A stretch of 64,000 nucleotides of DNA, taken from positions 5,628 through 69,627 of the forward strand of contig CAMYLR010000009.1 of NCBI GenBank assembly GCA_947259315.1, given 5' to 3'. The number at the start of each line of letters is the position of its first letter. The first letter of the stretch is position 1. Below are positions 8,818 to 16,150 of this stretch, in pieces. A program made the position numbers and the translations under genes. A model generated the notes under the pieces. That model was not told the DNA's origin and did not search any database. It saw nothing but the letters and a program-made list of their open reading frames with translations. This DNA is from an uncultured Gemmatimonadales bacterium (lineage in GTDB: Bacteria; Gemmatimonadota; Gemmatimonadetes; JACCXV01; JAHWKZ01).

Positions 8818-9657
8818 ATGAGAACTCCGGGGCTATTTGTTGTGGGTCTTTTCCTGTCGGGCTGCGCTAGTCAAGACAACCCAACCGCGCTCGCCGACCT
8901 CAATCCGGTAGCGGAGTTCGAGGTCGAGCTTGCAGAGGTGGAGACGATGCAAGCAGTTGAGGTGCTCGTCAGCGTGCGCGAGGGTGGTAGCCCGATGCGG
9001 CTGAGGAACGCGCGGCTCGAGGTTCAGTCCCCCTCGGGGCCCACGCAGCTGATCCCGCTCGAGTCCGACCCCCACGGATACGGCGCGCATGTGCGCTTCT
9101 ACGAGCCGGGTGAGCACCATCTCCACCTCCACGGGCAACCCGAGAAGAACCACCTGTCACGAGAGATGGGTGAGCACGACCTCCACGTCGAGCGTCAGCA
9201 CCTCGAGGTCAGCGACCACCGGTTCGAGATCGCGGTGAGTCCGGCCCCGATCATCGTCGGCGCACCCGGCCGCGTGATCCTGTACGCGTGGGAGCTCGAG
9301 CACGATGGTGGCATCGGGCACGAGGCCGAGGGCGTCGAGTTACACGCCACGCTGCACATGCCGAATGACGCCGAAGTACGACTCGAGTTTGCAGAGGTCG
9401 AGCACGGGCAGTACGAGGCTGCCGCCGTCTTCCCGGTCGCCGGATCGTATGGCCTCCAAGTCGAAGTCGAGGCCGACGATCACGGGGACGAAGATGACGG
9501 ACACGATGACGAGGGCGATGACCACGGTGACGAGGGCGACGATGATCACGCCGACGGTGAGGACGACGACCACGGCGCGGAGTTCGAGATTCACGTGCCA
9601 TCCTTGACCGGCGAGATCGTAGACGACGGAGGGGACGATGACGGCCATGGGCATTAA
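8818..9657 (+). CDS. lipoprotein with FixH/YtkA-like beta domains and a His/Asp-rich metal-binding tail
   Basis: The ATG at 8818 is chosen over the GTG at 8806 because GAGGAGG (8809-8815) lies just upstream. The signal ends FLSGC, a lipobox. Two beta-sandwich-like segments follow (GAHVRFYEPGEHHLHLHG, then HGQYEAAAVFPVAGSYGLQVEV), resembling FixH/YtkA-type domains. After them comes a tail of about 50 residues made almost only of Asp, His, Gly and Glu. Such tails bind Cu, Zn or Ni in known metallochaperones; that is an inference here. It opens the plus-strand cluster running to about 13.8 kb and overlaps the porin gene by 20 bp. Confidence 0.7.
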   Translation: MRTPGLFVVGLFLSGCASQDNPTALADLNPVAEFEVELAEVETMQAVEVLVSVREGGSPMRLRNARLEVQSPSGPTQLIPLESDPHGYGAHVRFYEPGEHHLHLHGQPEKNHLSREMGEHDLHVERQHLEVSDHRFEIAVSPAPIIVGAPGRVILYAWELEHDGGIGHEAEGVELHATLHMPNDAEVRLEFAEVEHGQYEAAAVFPVAGSYGLQVEVEADDHGDEDDGHDDEGDDHGDEGDDDHADGEDDDHGAEFEIHVPSLTGEIVDDGGDDDGHGH

Positions 9658-10786
9658 GCAGTCGGCGCGCTGGTGGTCCGGCATATTCTGTCTGGCACTC
9701 GCGCTTGCGCCCACAGATCTACTGGCTCAGGAAACCGAAGCGGTCGAGGAAGAACCGGTCGGTGAGCGCGTCGTGCCCACCAACGCGTTTCTGGTTTCGG
9801 GCTACGGCACCGTTGGGTATGTAGCGCGGCTGGAAGGCGAAGACGAGAATGCGTTTACAGCCAGTTTCAGCCCGATCCTGTTATTCCAGTTCCAGGATCG
9901 GATTCTCTTCGAAGCCGAGTTCGAATTCGAGTTGACGGAGGGTGTAACGGAGACCGGACTCGAGTACGCACAACTCGACTACGTCGCGACAGACAACCTG
10001 ACCGTTACAGCCGGCAAGTTCTTGGTTCCGTTCGGAGTTTTTGGAGAGCGACTACACCCGACCTGGATCAACAAGTTCCCTAGCTCCCCACCGATCTACG
10101 GCCACCACGTAGCCGAGTTCGGTGTCGAGCCCCTGTTTCCGATTCTCTCCGACGTCGGAATCATGGGACGCGTGACCATAGCTCCGGAACCGTGGCAGAT
10201 CAGTCTTAACGGTTACGTGACTCAGGGCCCCGCGCTCGAGGGTGAATTCGATCTCGAGGACGAGGAGGAGTTTCACGCACCGGAGTTCGAGTTCCCCGCC
10301 TCCTCCGCAGACAACAACACGGGCAAGATGCCAGGTGCCCGCATCGACGTTGCTCTCCCGCCTTGGTTCGAGGTGAACGGATCGTTCCTGAACGGGGACT
10401 ACGACGACGAAGGGGTGTTGGACCTAACCGGGTGGAACATCGCGGCCGAATTCCGCCACTCCAATTTCGAGGCGCGCGGAGAGTATTTGCAGGTGCGCCA
10501 GGAGCTAGAGACGGAGGAAGGTTTTCCAACCCTCAGGCGACACGGGTTTTACGCCCAGGCTGCCTACCGGTTCGGACCGTGGGAACCGGTCTTCCGCTGG
10601 ACGAAGATTTTCGACGACAAGCTGGAAGACGATAAGGTCGCCGAGGGCGCCCGACAGATCGGCATCGGGATCGACTACTGGTTCAGCCCTTCAGTTGCCG
10701 TGATGGCGGGTTTCGAGCTGAATGACGAGTCAGGTGTAGAGCTGGACAACGATCGATTCGTGATCCATGTGGGCTTCGGCTATTAG
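9638..10786 (+). CDS. outer-membrane beta-barrel (porin-like) protein
   Basis: 382 residues with a signal peptide ending near DLLAQ, then alternating aromatic/polar strands and a terminal aromatic residue (VIHVGFGY), the usual C-terminal signature of outer-membrane barrels. It resembles phosphate-selective porin O/P or putative carbohydrate porins, including the phrase AGKFLVPFGVFGERLHPTW. The ATG at 9638 has GGAGGGG directly upstream, inside the end of the preceding lipoprotein gene, implying coupling. An acidic loop (EFDLEDEEEFHAPEFEFP) could attract cations. The substrate is unknown. Confidence 0.75.
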   Translation: MTAMGIKQSARWWSGIFCLALALAPTDLLAQETEAVEEEPVGERVVPTNAFLVSGYGTVGYVARLEGEDENAFTASFSPILLFQFQDRILFEAEFEFELTEGVTETGLEYAQLDYVATDNLTVTAGKFLVPFGVFGERLHPTWINKFPSSPPIYGHHVAEFGVEPLFPILSDVGIMGRVTIAPEPWQISLNGYVTQGPALEGEFDLEDEEEFHAPEFEFPASSADNNTGKMPGARIDVALPPWFEVNGSFLNGDYDDEGVLDLTGWNIAAEFRHSNFEARGEYLQVRQELETEEGFPTLRRHGFYAQAAYRFGPWEPVFRWTKIFDDKLEDDKVAEGARQIGIGIDYWFSPSVAVMAGFELNDESGVELDNDRFVIHVGFGY

Positions 10787-10798
10787 GAGAGTGGGATA

Positions 10799-11440
10799 AT
10801 GAAGGCTATTAACAGAGTTCGAGCCTCACGCTCGCTAGGGTGCTTTCTGGCCGGGGTTTCGCTCCTCCTACCGACCTCGGCCGGTGCACAAGACTCGAAT
10901 GAAGCTGAGCTAATCATGAGCGGCGCTGCGGTATATGGGAAGATGTGCGGGCGTTGCCACAACCCGAGGTCCCCGATCGAGCGAAGCGACCGGGAGTGGG
11001 TCACGATCATCGCGCATATGCGGGTTCGCGGCAATCTCACCGGTGGCCAGGTTCGCCAGATTCTCGCTTTCCTACAGGCGACAAACACCGACCCCGGCCA
11101 GCCAACGCCTATCGCGTCGAGTGCCGACGTAGTGGAGGGCGCTGGCACACCGGGAGCCGTTAATGGCGAACTGGAGGCTCCGATCCGGCTAGATCTGGCA
11201 GAACGAGGTGGCCAAGTGCTCCGCGAGAAGGCTTGCCTCGGGTGTCACGTGCTCGGTGGCGAGGGTGGGAACGTCGGACCAAAATTAGACGGCGTGATCG
11301 ATCGTCGAGATCTCGGGTACCTCCGGCGCAAGCTACGAGATCCGACGTTTGACAACTCGACCTCGATGATGCCAAACCTTGCGCTCTCGCAAGAAGAGGT
11401 CGAAGCGATCCTCGCGCACCTTGCCAAAAAGCGAGAATAG
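10799..11440 (+). CDS. secreted dihaem cytochrome c
   Basis: 213 residues with a signal peptide cleaved near TSAGAQ. Two haem-binding motifs are present: CGRCH at residues 50-54 and CLGCH at 146-150. Each is followed by a possible axial Met (AHMRVRG and SMMPNLALS). The second half has the normal cytochrome c layout (GPKLDGVIDRRDLGYL). It probably carries electrons in the periplasm, and its position between the porin and a second cytochrome c, upstream of cytochrome b, suggests one redox system. Confidence 0.85.
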   Translation: MKAINRVRASRSLGCFLAGVSLLLPTSAGAQDSNEAELIMSGAAVYGKMCGRCHNPRSPIERSDREWVTIIAHMRVRGNLTGGQVRQILAFLQATNTDPGQPTPIASSADVVEGAGTPGAVNGELEAPIRLDLAERGGQVLREKACLGCHVLGGEGGNVGPKLDGVIDRRDLGYLRRKLRDPTFDNSTSMMPNLALSQEEVEAILAHLAKKRE

Positions 11441-11448
11441 ACACCGGG

Positions 11449-11468
11449 ACACGGCTCTGCAGCCGTGT
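11449..11468 (+). other. perfect intergenic hairpin between the two cytochrome c genes
   Basis: An 8-bp perfect stem (ACACGGCT with AGCCGTGT) closes a CTGC loop 9 bp after the first cytochrome stop codon. There is no T-run, so it is not a classical terminator. It may protect an mRNA 3' end or tune expression between the two genes. Confidence 0.4.
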
Positions 11469-11493
11469 ATGTAACCTTGAAGAGAGGTGGATT

Positions 11494-12129
11494 GTGGTTC
11501 GCATCTTGATGGGTATCGTCGTGGTCGTCCTTGTTAGTAGCGGGATTAGTGGATGCGAAACAAGGGATGAACAAACGCCCAGCGTCGCCAGCGAGTCAAT
11601 GGAAGGTCCGATGACGGAAGAGGACCGTGCCCCGGGCCCTGCCGAGCAACCACAACCAGAGGAACCATCCCCCTCGAAGGTTGATCAGGAGCCGACGACA
11701 GAGGAAGTCGCAGACGTGACCCGGCAGCCGCGGCCCGAGAACACGGACCGCGCCGATGGTGGTGACGATACCGCTGGTGAGCGCGAGCCCGCCTCTGAGG
11801 ACGAGGCGATGGCCCCAGCTCCTACCGAACCAGCCGGCGATTGTGCAGCGATCTCCCAGGCGTTAGTCGACCAGGGGCGAGAGCTTTTCGCTGGCAAGGG
11901 GAACTGCGCCGCATGTCATGGAGCCGGTGGCGAGGGCGGACCTGTCGGGCCTGACTTGACGGATGAGCAATGGATCAACGCGGACGGGACTCTCGGTTCT
12001 ATCGCGGATGTCGTGCGCTCCGGCGTGACGGAGCCTAAAGAGTTCCCCGCCCCGATGCCCCCCCTGGGGGGCGCTGCTCTGAGCCCGGAAGAGGTGTGCG
12101 CCGTCGCTGCGTATGTGCACTCACTCTAG
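11494..12129 (+). CDS. lipoprotein cytochrome c with a long acidic linker
   Basis: 211 residues from a GTG at 11494 preceded by AGAGAGGTGG. The signal peptide ends in a lipobox with C21. Residues 25-115 form a Pro/Glu/Asp-rich, probably disordered linker. The C-terminal domain holds one haem motif, CAACH (138-142), and a candidate axial Met in APMPPLGG. The design fits a membrane-tethered electron shuttle whose haem domain swings on a flexible arm. It is directly followed by cytochrome b. Confidence 0.85.
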   Translation: MVRILMGIVVVVLVSSGISGCETRDEQTPSVASESMEGPMTEEDRAPGPAEQPQPEEPSPSKVDQEPTTEEVADVTRQPRPENTDRADGGDDTAGEREPASEDEAMAPAPTEPAGDCAAISQALVDQGRELFAGKGNCAACHGAGGEGGPVGPDLTDEQWINADGTLGSIADVVRSGVTEPKEFPAPMPPLGGAALSPEEVCAVAAYVHSL

Positions 12130-12194
12130 CCCGCGGTGTTTGACATCCCTGCATTGACTGCAAAGCCACAATATCCCAACTAACGCGTTGACTG

Positions 12195-13229
12195 ATGCAG
12201 ATTGAGGACCAAGCAATCGGTCGCAAGACGACTCGGCTGACGGATCGGCTGGCCCTACACGGCCTCGACTACGCCATCCCGACCGTGGCGACACGGCTAC
12301 CGTACTTCCTGGGCGCGATGACACTAACCGCTATTGTCATCCTGGCCGCTACGGGTGCATACCTGGCCCAGTTCTACCAGCCGTCCCCCTTCGGGGCGCA
12401 TGCTAGTGTCGTATACATCATCGAAGTCGCCCCGTTTGGCGACCTCGCCCGCAACCTCCATTGGTGGGCCGCCAACGCTGTAGTAGCGTCCATTCTCCTC
12501 CACCTTACGTGGGTATTCTATCGCGGCTCGTACCGCGTACCTCGTGAGTTGACGTGGTGGGTTGGGGTGGGAATGCTGGGGTGCCTGTTCCTGCTCTTTT
12601 TTACTGGCACCACCTTGCCAAACGACCAAGAGGGATTCGAGGCTCTGGCCCATAACCTCGCGGCTGCCGAGTGGATGGGGCCGCTCGGGGTGGTCCTGAC
12701 GCACGCGTTCACGCGCAGCACCCCGCTACTGGCACGACTCTATGCCCTTCATATCTCGGTCCTCCCGCTGGCGCTCTTCGCGCTACTAGGAGTCCATCTG
12801 TACCTCATCCGGTACCTGGGCATCCACACGCACCCTGGTGAAGAGCGCCACGGGGCGACATTCCGCAAGCATTTGCAGCGAATGACTGCCTATGGCCTCT
12901 GGCTTGTGGCAGGCCTGATTGTGGTGAGTCTCGTCTGGCCACGCGAGCTGGGGTATCCGGCGGTGGCGGGAGCAGAGGTGACCAAGCCGCCACTGCCGTT
13001 TCTGTGGCTGGTGGCACTCGAGAACCAGTGGGGCATCACAGCCCTGGCGCTCAGTATGCCGGTGATCTTTCTGATGTTGGCTGCTCTACCACTAGTGGAC
13101 AGGCGGGCTGTCGACTCGCGGCGTGGTATGCGCTGGCGGGCAGGTGGGGCACTGCTCGCCTGGACCGTGTTGATCGCACTCACGCTGATCGCCGCGCTCG
13201 TGCCGCAGCAGCAACACCTCGGGATGTAG
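12195..13229 (+). CDS. cytochrome b/b6-family subunit
   Basis: 344 residues with about eight hydrophobic helices. The haem-b ligand pairs are visible: H89 and H103, then H186 and H201. The 15-residue spacing of the second pair resembles cytochrome b6. The loop TKPPLPFLWLVALENQWG near residues 263-280 is in the place of the Qo-site region of subunit IV, though no canonical PEWY is seen. It should oxidise a quinol and pass electrons to the cytochromes c encoded upstream. No Rieske gene lies in this cluster; one is found at 42633. Confidence 0.8.
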   Translation: MQIEDQAIGRKTTRLTDRLALHGLDYAIPTVATRLPYFLGAMTLTAIVILAATGAYLAQFYQPSPFGAHASVVYIIEVAPFGDLARNLHWWAANAVVASILLHLTWVFYRGSYRVPRELTWWVGVGMLGCLFLLFFTGTTLPNDQEGFEALAHNLAAAEWMGPLGVVLTHAFTRSTPLLARLYALHISVLPLALFALLGVHLYLIRYLGIHTHPGEERHGATFRKHLQRMTAYGLWLVAGLIVVSLVWPRELGYPAVAGAEVTKPPLPFLWLVALENQWGITALALSMPVIFLMLAALPLVDRRAVDSRRGMRWRAGGALLAWTVLIALTLIAALVPQQQHLGM

Positions 13230-13237
13230 AAAGTGAG

Positions 13238-13759
13238 ATGATGCGAAAACGTAGTGGTGTGCTAGTGGTCATCGTGACGATGGCGTTCCTAGTGGTCGGG
13301 CAGTCATCCGCCAGTGGCCACGGGGCTGCGATCAGGCTCGCAGCAACGGTCGTCACGGCCGGGGACTCGTTAGCGCTCACCGGCGAAGGACTAGGTGAAA
13401 GCGCCGATATCACGTTGGTGCTCGAAAGCGCCTCGTTTGAGACCGTCCTGGCGGCCGTTCGAGGTGACGACCACGGCCGCTTCGCGACCGTCGTCCGGAT
13501 ACCCCCGGAGGCACCGCCCGGCGCGTATCGCGTGGTGGCCACCGCCGGCGACGACACCGCGACCGCCGACCTCGTGGTGACTCGCGCAACAGCCGATGAG
13601 AAGGAACTTTCGGATCCCGGGCAGCAAACGTTGGATGGGGCGAGAGCGGACGCGCTCGAGCTCGACCGCCGACGCCTGCCTGGCGAAGCAGGCTTGGCCT
13701 GGGGAGTGGCTCTGTTGCTGGTGGTGCTGGGCCTCTGGCTGAGCCGGAAAAGAGAATAG
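13238..13759 (+). CDS. secreted beta-sandwich protein with a C-terminal membrane anchor
   Basis: 173 residues from ATG 13238 (a second ATG follows at 13241); longer frames upstream overlap cytochrome b. A signal peptide (to about SSASGHG) precedes an Ig-like or CopC-like domain with segments such as VTAGDSLALTGEGL and PPGAYRVVATAGDD. A linker and one C-terminal helix (GVALLLVVLGLWLSRK) follow, giving a periplasmic domain anchored at its C-terminus. The function is unknown; the position next to cytochrome b suggests an accessory of that complex. Confidence 0.65.
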   Translation: MMRKRSGVLVVIVTMAFLVVGQSSASGHGAAIRLAATVVTAGDSLALTGEGLGESADITLVLESASFETVLAAVRGDDHGRFATVVRIPPEAPPGAYRVVATAGDDTATADLVVTRATADEKELSDPGQQTLDGARADALELDRRRLPGEAGLAWGVALLLVVLGLWLSRKRE

Positions 13760-13787
13760 AACCCCACGGGCACTCAGGAATAAGAGG

Positions 13788-14051
13788 ATGACCGGATTCC
13801 ATGGATCACACAGCGCGGTATCGCACACCCGCGCCCTAGCGATCACGGGGTGGCTCACGGGCATCTACTTCGTCGTCGAGCTCGGGATCGGGGTCTGGAC
13901 AGGTTCCGTTGCCGTGATTTCCGACGCCTTTCACACGTTCTCTGCCGTTGGCGGTGTGCTCATCGCGCTGGTGGCAGGCCGGATCGCCGCACGTCCGGCA
14001 AGCACGACGCAGGATCGCGGCCTGAGCACGGGCGGGTGCCCGAGTGCCTGA
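13788..14051 (+). pseudogene. N-terminal fragment of a cation diffusion facilitator (CDF) transporter
   Basis: 87 codons. Residues 15-69 match the first helices of CzcD/ZitB-type metal/H+ antiporters, including the metal-site-like phrase GSVAVISDAFHTFSAVGG and the ending RIAARPAS. After that the frame becomes unrelated and stops. Family members are about 300 residues with six helices, so over two thirds is missing. The next gene begins on the opposite strand 2 bp later, suggesting a deletion or rearrangement joint near 14020-14050. A functional two-helix peptide is unlikely. Confidence 0.7.
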
Positions 14052-14053
14052 CC

Positions 14054-15355
14054 TCAAAAACTGTACTTCAACCGAACGTGCAGTCGGCTGTTGTCGTCGA
14101 AGTCTCCAAAGAATGTGTCTTGTCGCCCACCGAGCAGGTCCAGGTCTATCAAGAGCTCGGCGCCGTCTGCGAACGACCACCTACCACCCGGTTGTACGTA
14201 CCAATTCCGGGTCCCGACGTTGTACACGCCTTCGACTTTCACCAAGCTGAAAGGACCCAGCTCGAGATCTACCTTCCCGAGCAACGATCTGCGAAAGACG
14301 TGGTTCAAGTCGGTGTCACGGAGCGTCGAGTGCCGGTCCGGAACCTGCACTTCGTGACTCCACTCCAACAGAACGAACAGATCGCGGTCCCCGACCAAGT
14401 CGTTGAGGGTATAATCGCCTCCGACTACATAGTGTAGGTACGGATCATCGATCGCCGGGTCGGTCCCACTCCAGTCCGATGTCAGGTAGTAGGCCCCCTC
14501 GCCATGCACGCCTACTGAACCCAACGTCGTGGCGAAATCCGCCCCAATCGCGCGACGGCGGTGATACCGCGGCTCAACCAGGATCCGGGCCGCGGAAAGG
14601 GTCGAGTCAACGGAAGTCTCGGTGTGCAGGGCCGGCAGATCGTCGAGTCCGTCGAACCAACTCAGCGAAACGTCCCAGCTGCCGAGAATTCCAGTGACCC
14701 GTAGCGCGTATTGAAATCGGTCGAAGCCCTGGTCGGGCAATACGTCGTCCGCAAACTCGTAAGAGGCTCTGACAAAGGGCGGACCTAATGCGGGAAAGGA
14801 GGGGTTCGGCACCGTCGCCGGCAGATCAGGCCACCACCTTGATTCGGAGTCCGGCAGGACGCTGGCCCGGAAAGAAGGCGCCAACACCGCCTCGACAGAC
14901 CAGTCGCCCGAGTAGTACGTCACCAACCCCGAGAGGAGACCGAGCTGTTCGTCGTCGGTATCCAGGATATCCGAGAAATCCCAAGCCGTCAGGTTGTCGG
15001 TTGGGTTTACCGCGTCCGCACGTCCCCACGCGAAGATCTGACGACCGAGCCGCAGATCGACAGGGCCTAAATAGAGATCGACGTACGCTTCGTCCAAGGA
15101 CCAACGGTTTCGCGACCAGTCAGCCTGATCCAAGCGGAACTCCACGGCCGAAAAAAAGTGGGCCGCCTCCCCTGCGTCATGGCTTGCCTCGGCCTGCAGG
15201 ATAAGCTGATTTCGCCCGTTGATCCGCGCACCATCCGTTCCCTCGAAGTAAGTCAGGTTGTCGTACTCGACGAACCCTCCCAAGCGCGTCTGCGCCGACA
15301 CCCACGAAGGGGTCCCCGCAAAAAAGACAAGCGCGCCAAACAACAGCGACCGCAT
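14054..15355 (-). CDS. outer-membrane beta-barrel protein of the DUF1302/alginate-export type
   Basis: 433 residues with a signal peptide ending WVSAQ and a long run of alternating strands ending in LHVRLKYSF. Phrases such as VDLRLGRQIFAWGRADAVNPTDN are typical of DUF1302-like proteins. In many bacteria these accompany an RND/MMPL exporter and a LolA-like protein, exactly the two genes upstream here (gap 3 bp to the first). It is likely the outer-membrane channel or acceptor for a lipid-like substrate. Confidence 0.75.
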   Translation of the reverse strand: MRSLLFGALVFFAGTPSWVSAQTRLGGFVEYDNLTYFEGTDGARINGRNQLILQAEASHDAGEAAHFFSAVEFRLDQADWSRNRWSLDEAYVDLYLGPVDLRLGRQIFAWGRADAVNPTDNLTAWDFSDILDTDDEQLGLLSGLVTYYSGDWSVEAVLAPSFRASVLPDSESRWWPDLPATVPNPSFPALGPPFVRASYEFADDVLPDQGFDRFQYALRVTGILGSWDVSLSWFDGLDDLPALHTETSVDSTLSAARILVEPRYHRRRAIGADFATTLGSVGVHGEGAYYLTSDWSGTDPAIDDPYLHYVVGGDYTLNDLVGDRDLFVLLEWSHEVQVPDRHSTLRDTDLNHVFRRSLLGKVDLELGPFSLVKVEGVYNVGTRNWYVQPGGRWSFADGAELLIDLDLLGGRQDTFFGDFDDNSRLHVRLKYSF

Positions 15356-15358
15356 GCG

Positions 15359-16150
15359 TCACCTGCGCCTCAGGTATCGCTGAGTGAAATACTCCTCGGG
15401 CACGCCTTCGTCGATATGGTAGCTGGAGATCTCGAGCACCGTACGGCTGCCCCCGAGTATGTCCTCCATCGTCAAGCGGTAGGCGCGCCATTTGTCCGTC
15501 CCTGGGACCGGACGCACATCTTCTGCGTTGAGCCGCTTCAAGAACGTGCCATCGCGCCCGTAGAACTCGGATCTGCGCATCACACCGTTCTTCTTGTCGA
15601 TCCAGAGCTGCCGGCCGCCGTAAGCGGTCTCTTCGATCTTCTTAGGATCCGTCGGAGTCGCCTCTACCACCCAGGTCTCCGACTTTTCCACAATCTCCGA
15701 TCCGGCCAACCGGTACTCGTAGGAATCCAGCCTCTCCGGCTCCAGGTCCTCGAATGAGAAGTCAGTGCCGACGAAGCTGTCCCGCTTGTCAGCGCCGGCG
15801 ATGCGCCGTGTCTTTCTGAGGGCTGGCAGATAGAGCCAGTTGTCGTCTTCGCGACCCAGATTCTCGATCGAGAGAAAACCGGTGCCCTCCACGTCGGCCG
15901 GCGATTGGAAACGTATGAGTTGCATCTGCGTGTCATCGCTGCGCGTCTTTGTCCACATGACGATGTCGCGCTCCCGAGTCCCGCCGCGGGCGCTGATGAT
16001 CGTCATCCGGATCTCCGCCTCGGTGTCCTGGGTGCGATCCTGCATCTTATGAGTTTCCATCACTTCCCTGCCAGTCGGCGGGACCTGGGCGATCGCCGGG
16101 GCGGCCAGCAGCGGAACTGCGAGACCAAAAAGAGCGAGTTGCTTCTTCAT
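15359..16150 (-). CDS. LolA-like outer-membrane lipoprotein-sorting protein
   Basis: The ATG at 16150 (signal MKKQLALFGLAVPLLAAPA) is preceded by an excellent GGAGGTGAT and overlaps the RND stop by 4 bp. The 263-residue protein contains the PF17131-type sequence FLSIENLGREDDNWLYLPAL and RRSEFYGRDGTFLKRL. These periplasmic half-barrels carry lipidic cargo between an inner-membrane RND pump and the outer membrane. It belongs to a four-gene operon with the M50 protease, the RND pump and the barrel protein. Confidence 0.85.
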   Translation of the reverse strand: MKKQLALFGLAVPLLAAPAIAQVPPTGREVMETHKMQDRTQDTEAEIRMTIISARGGTRERDIVMWTKTRSDDTQMQLIRFQSPADVEGTGFLSIENLGREDDNWLYLPALRKTRRIAGADKRDSFVGTDFSFEDLEPERLDSYEYRLAGSEIVEKSETWVVEATPTDPKKIEETAYGGRQLWIDKKNGVMRRSEFYGRDGTFLKRLNAEDVRPVPGTDKWRAYRLTMEDILGGSRTVLEISSYHIDEGVPEEYFTQRYLRRR

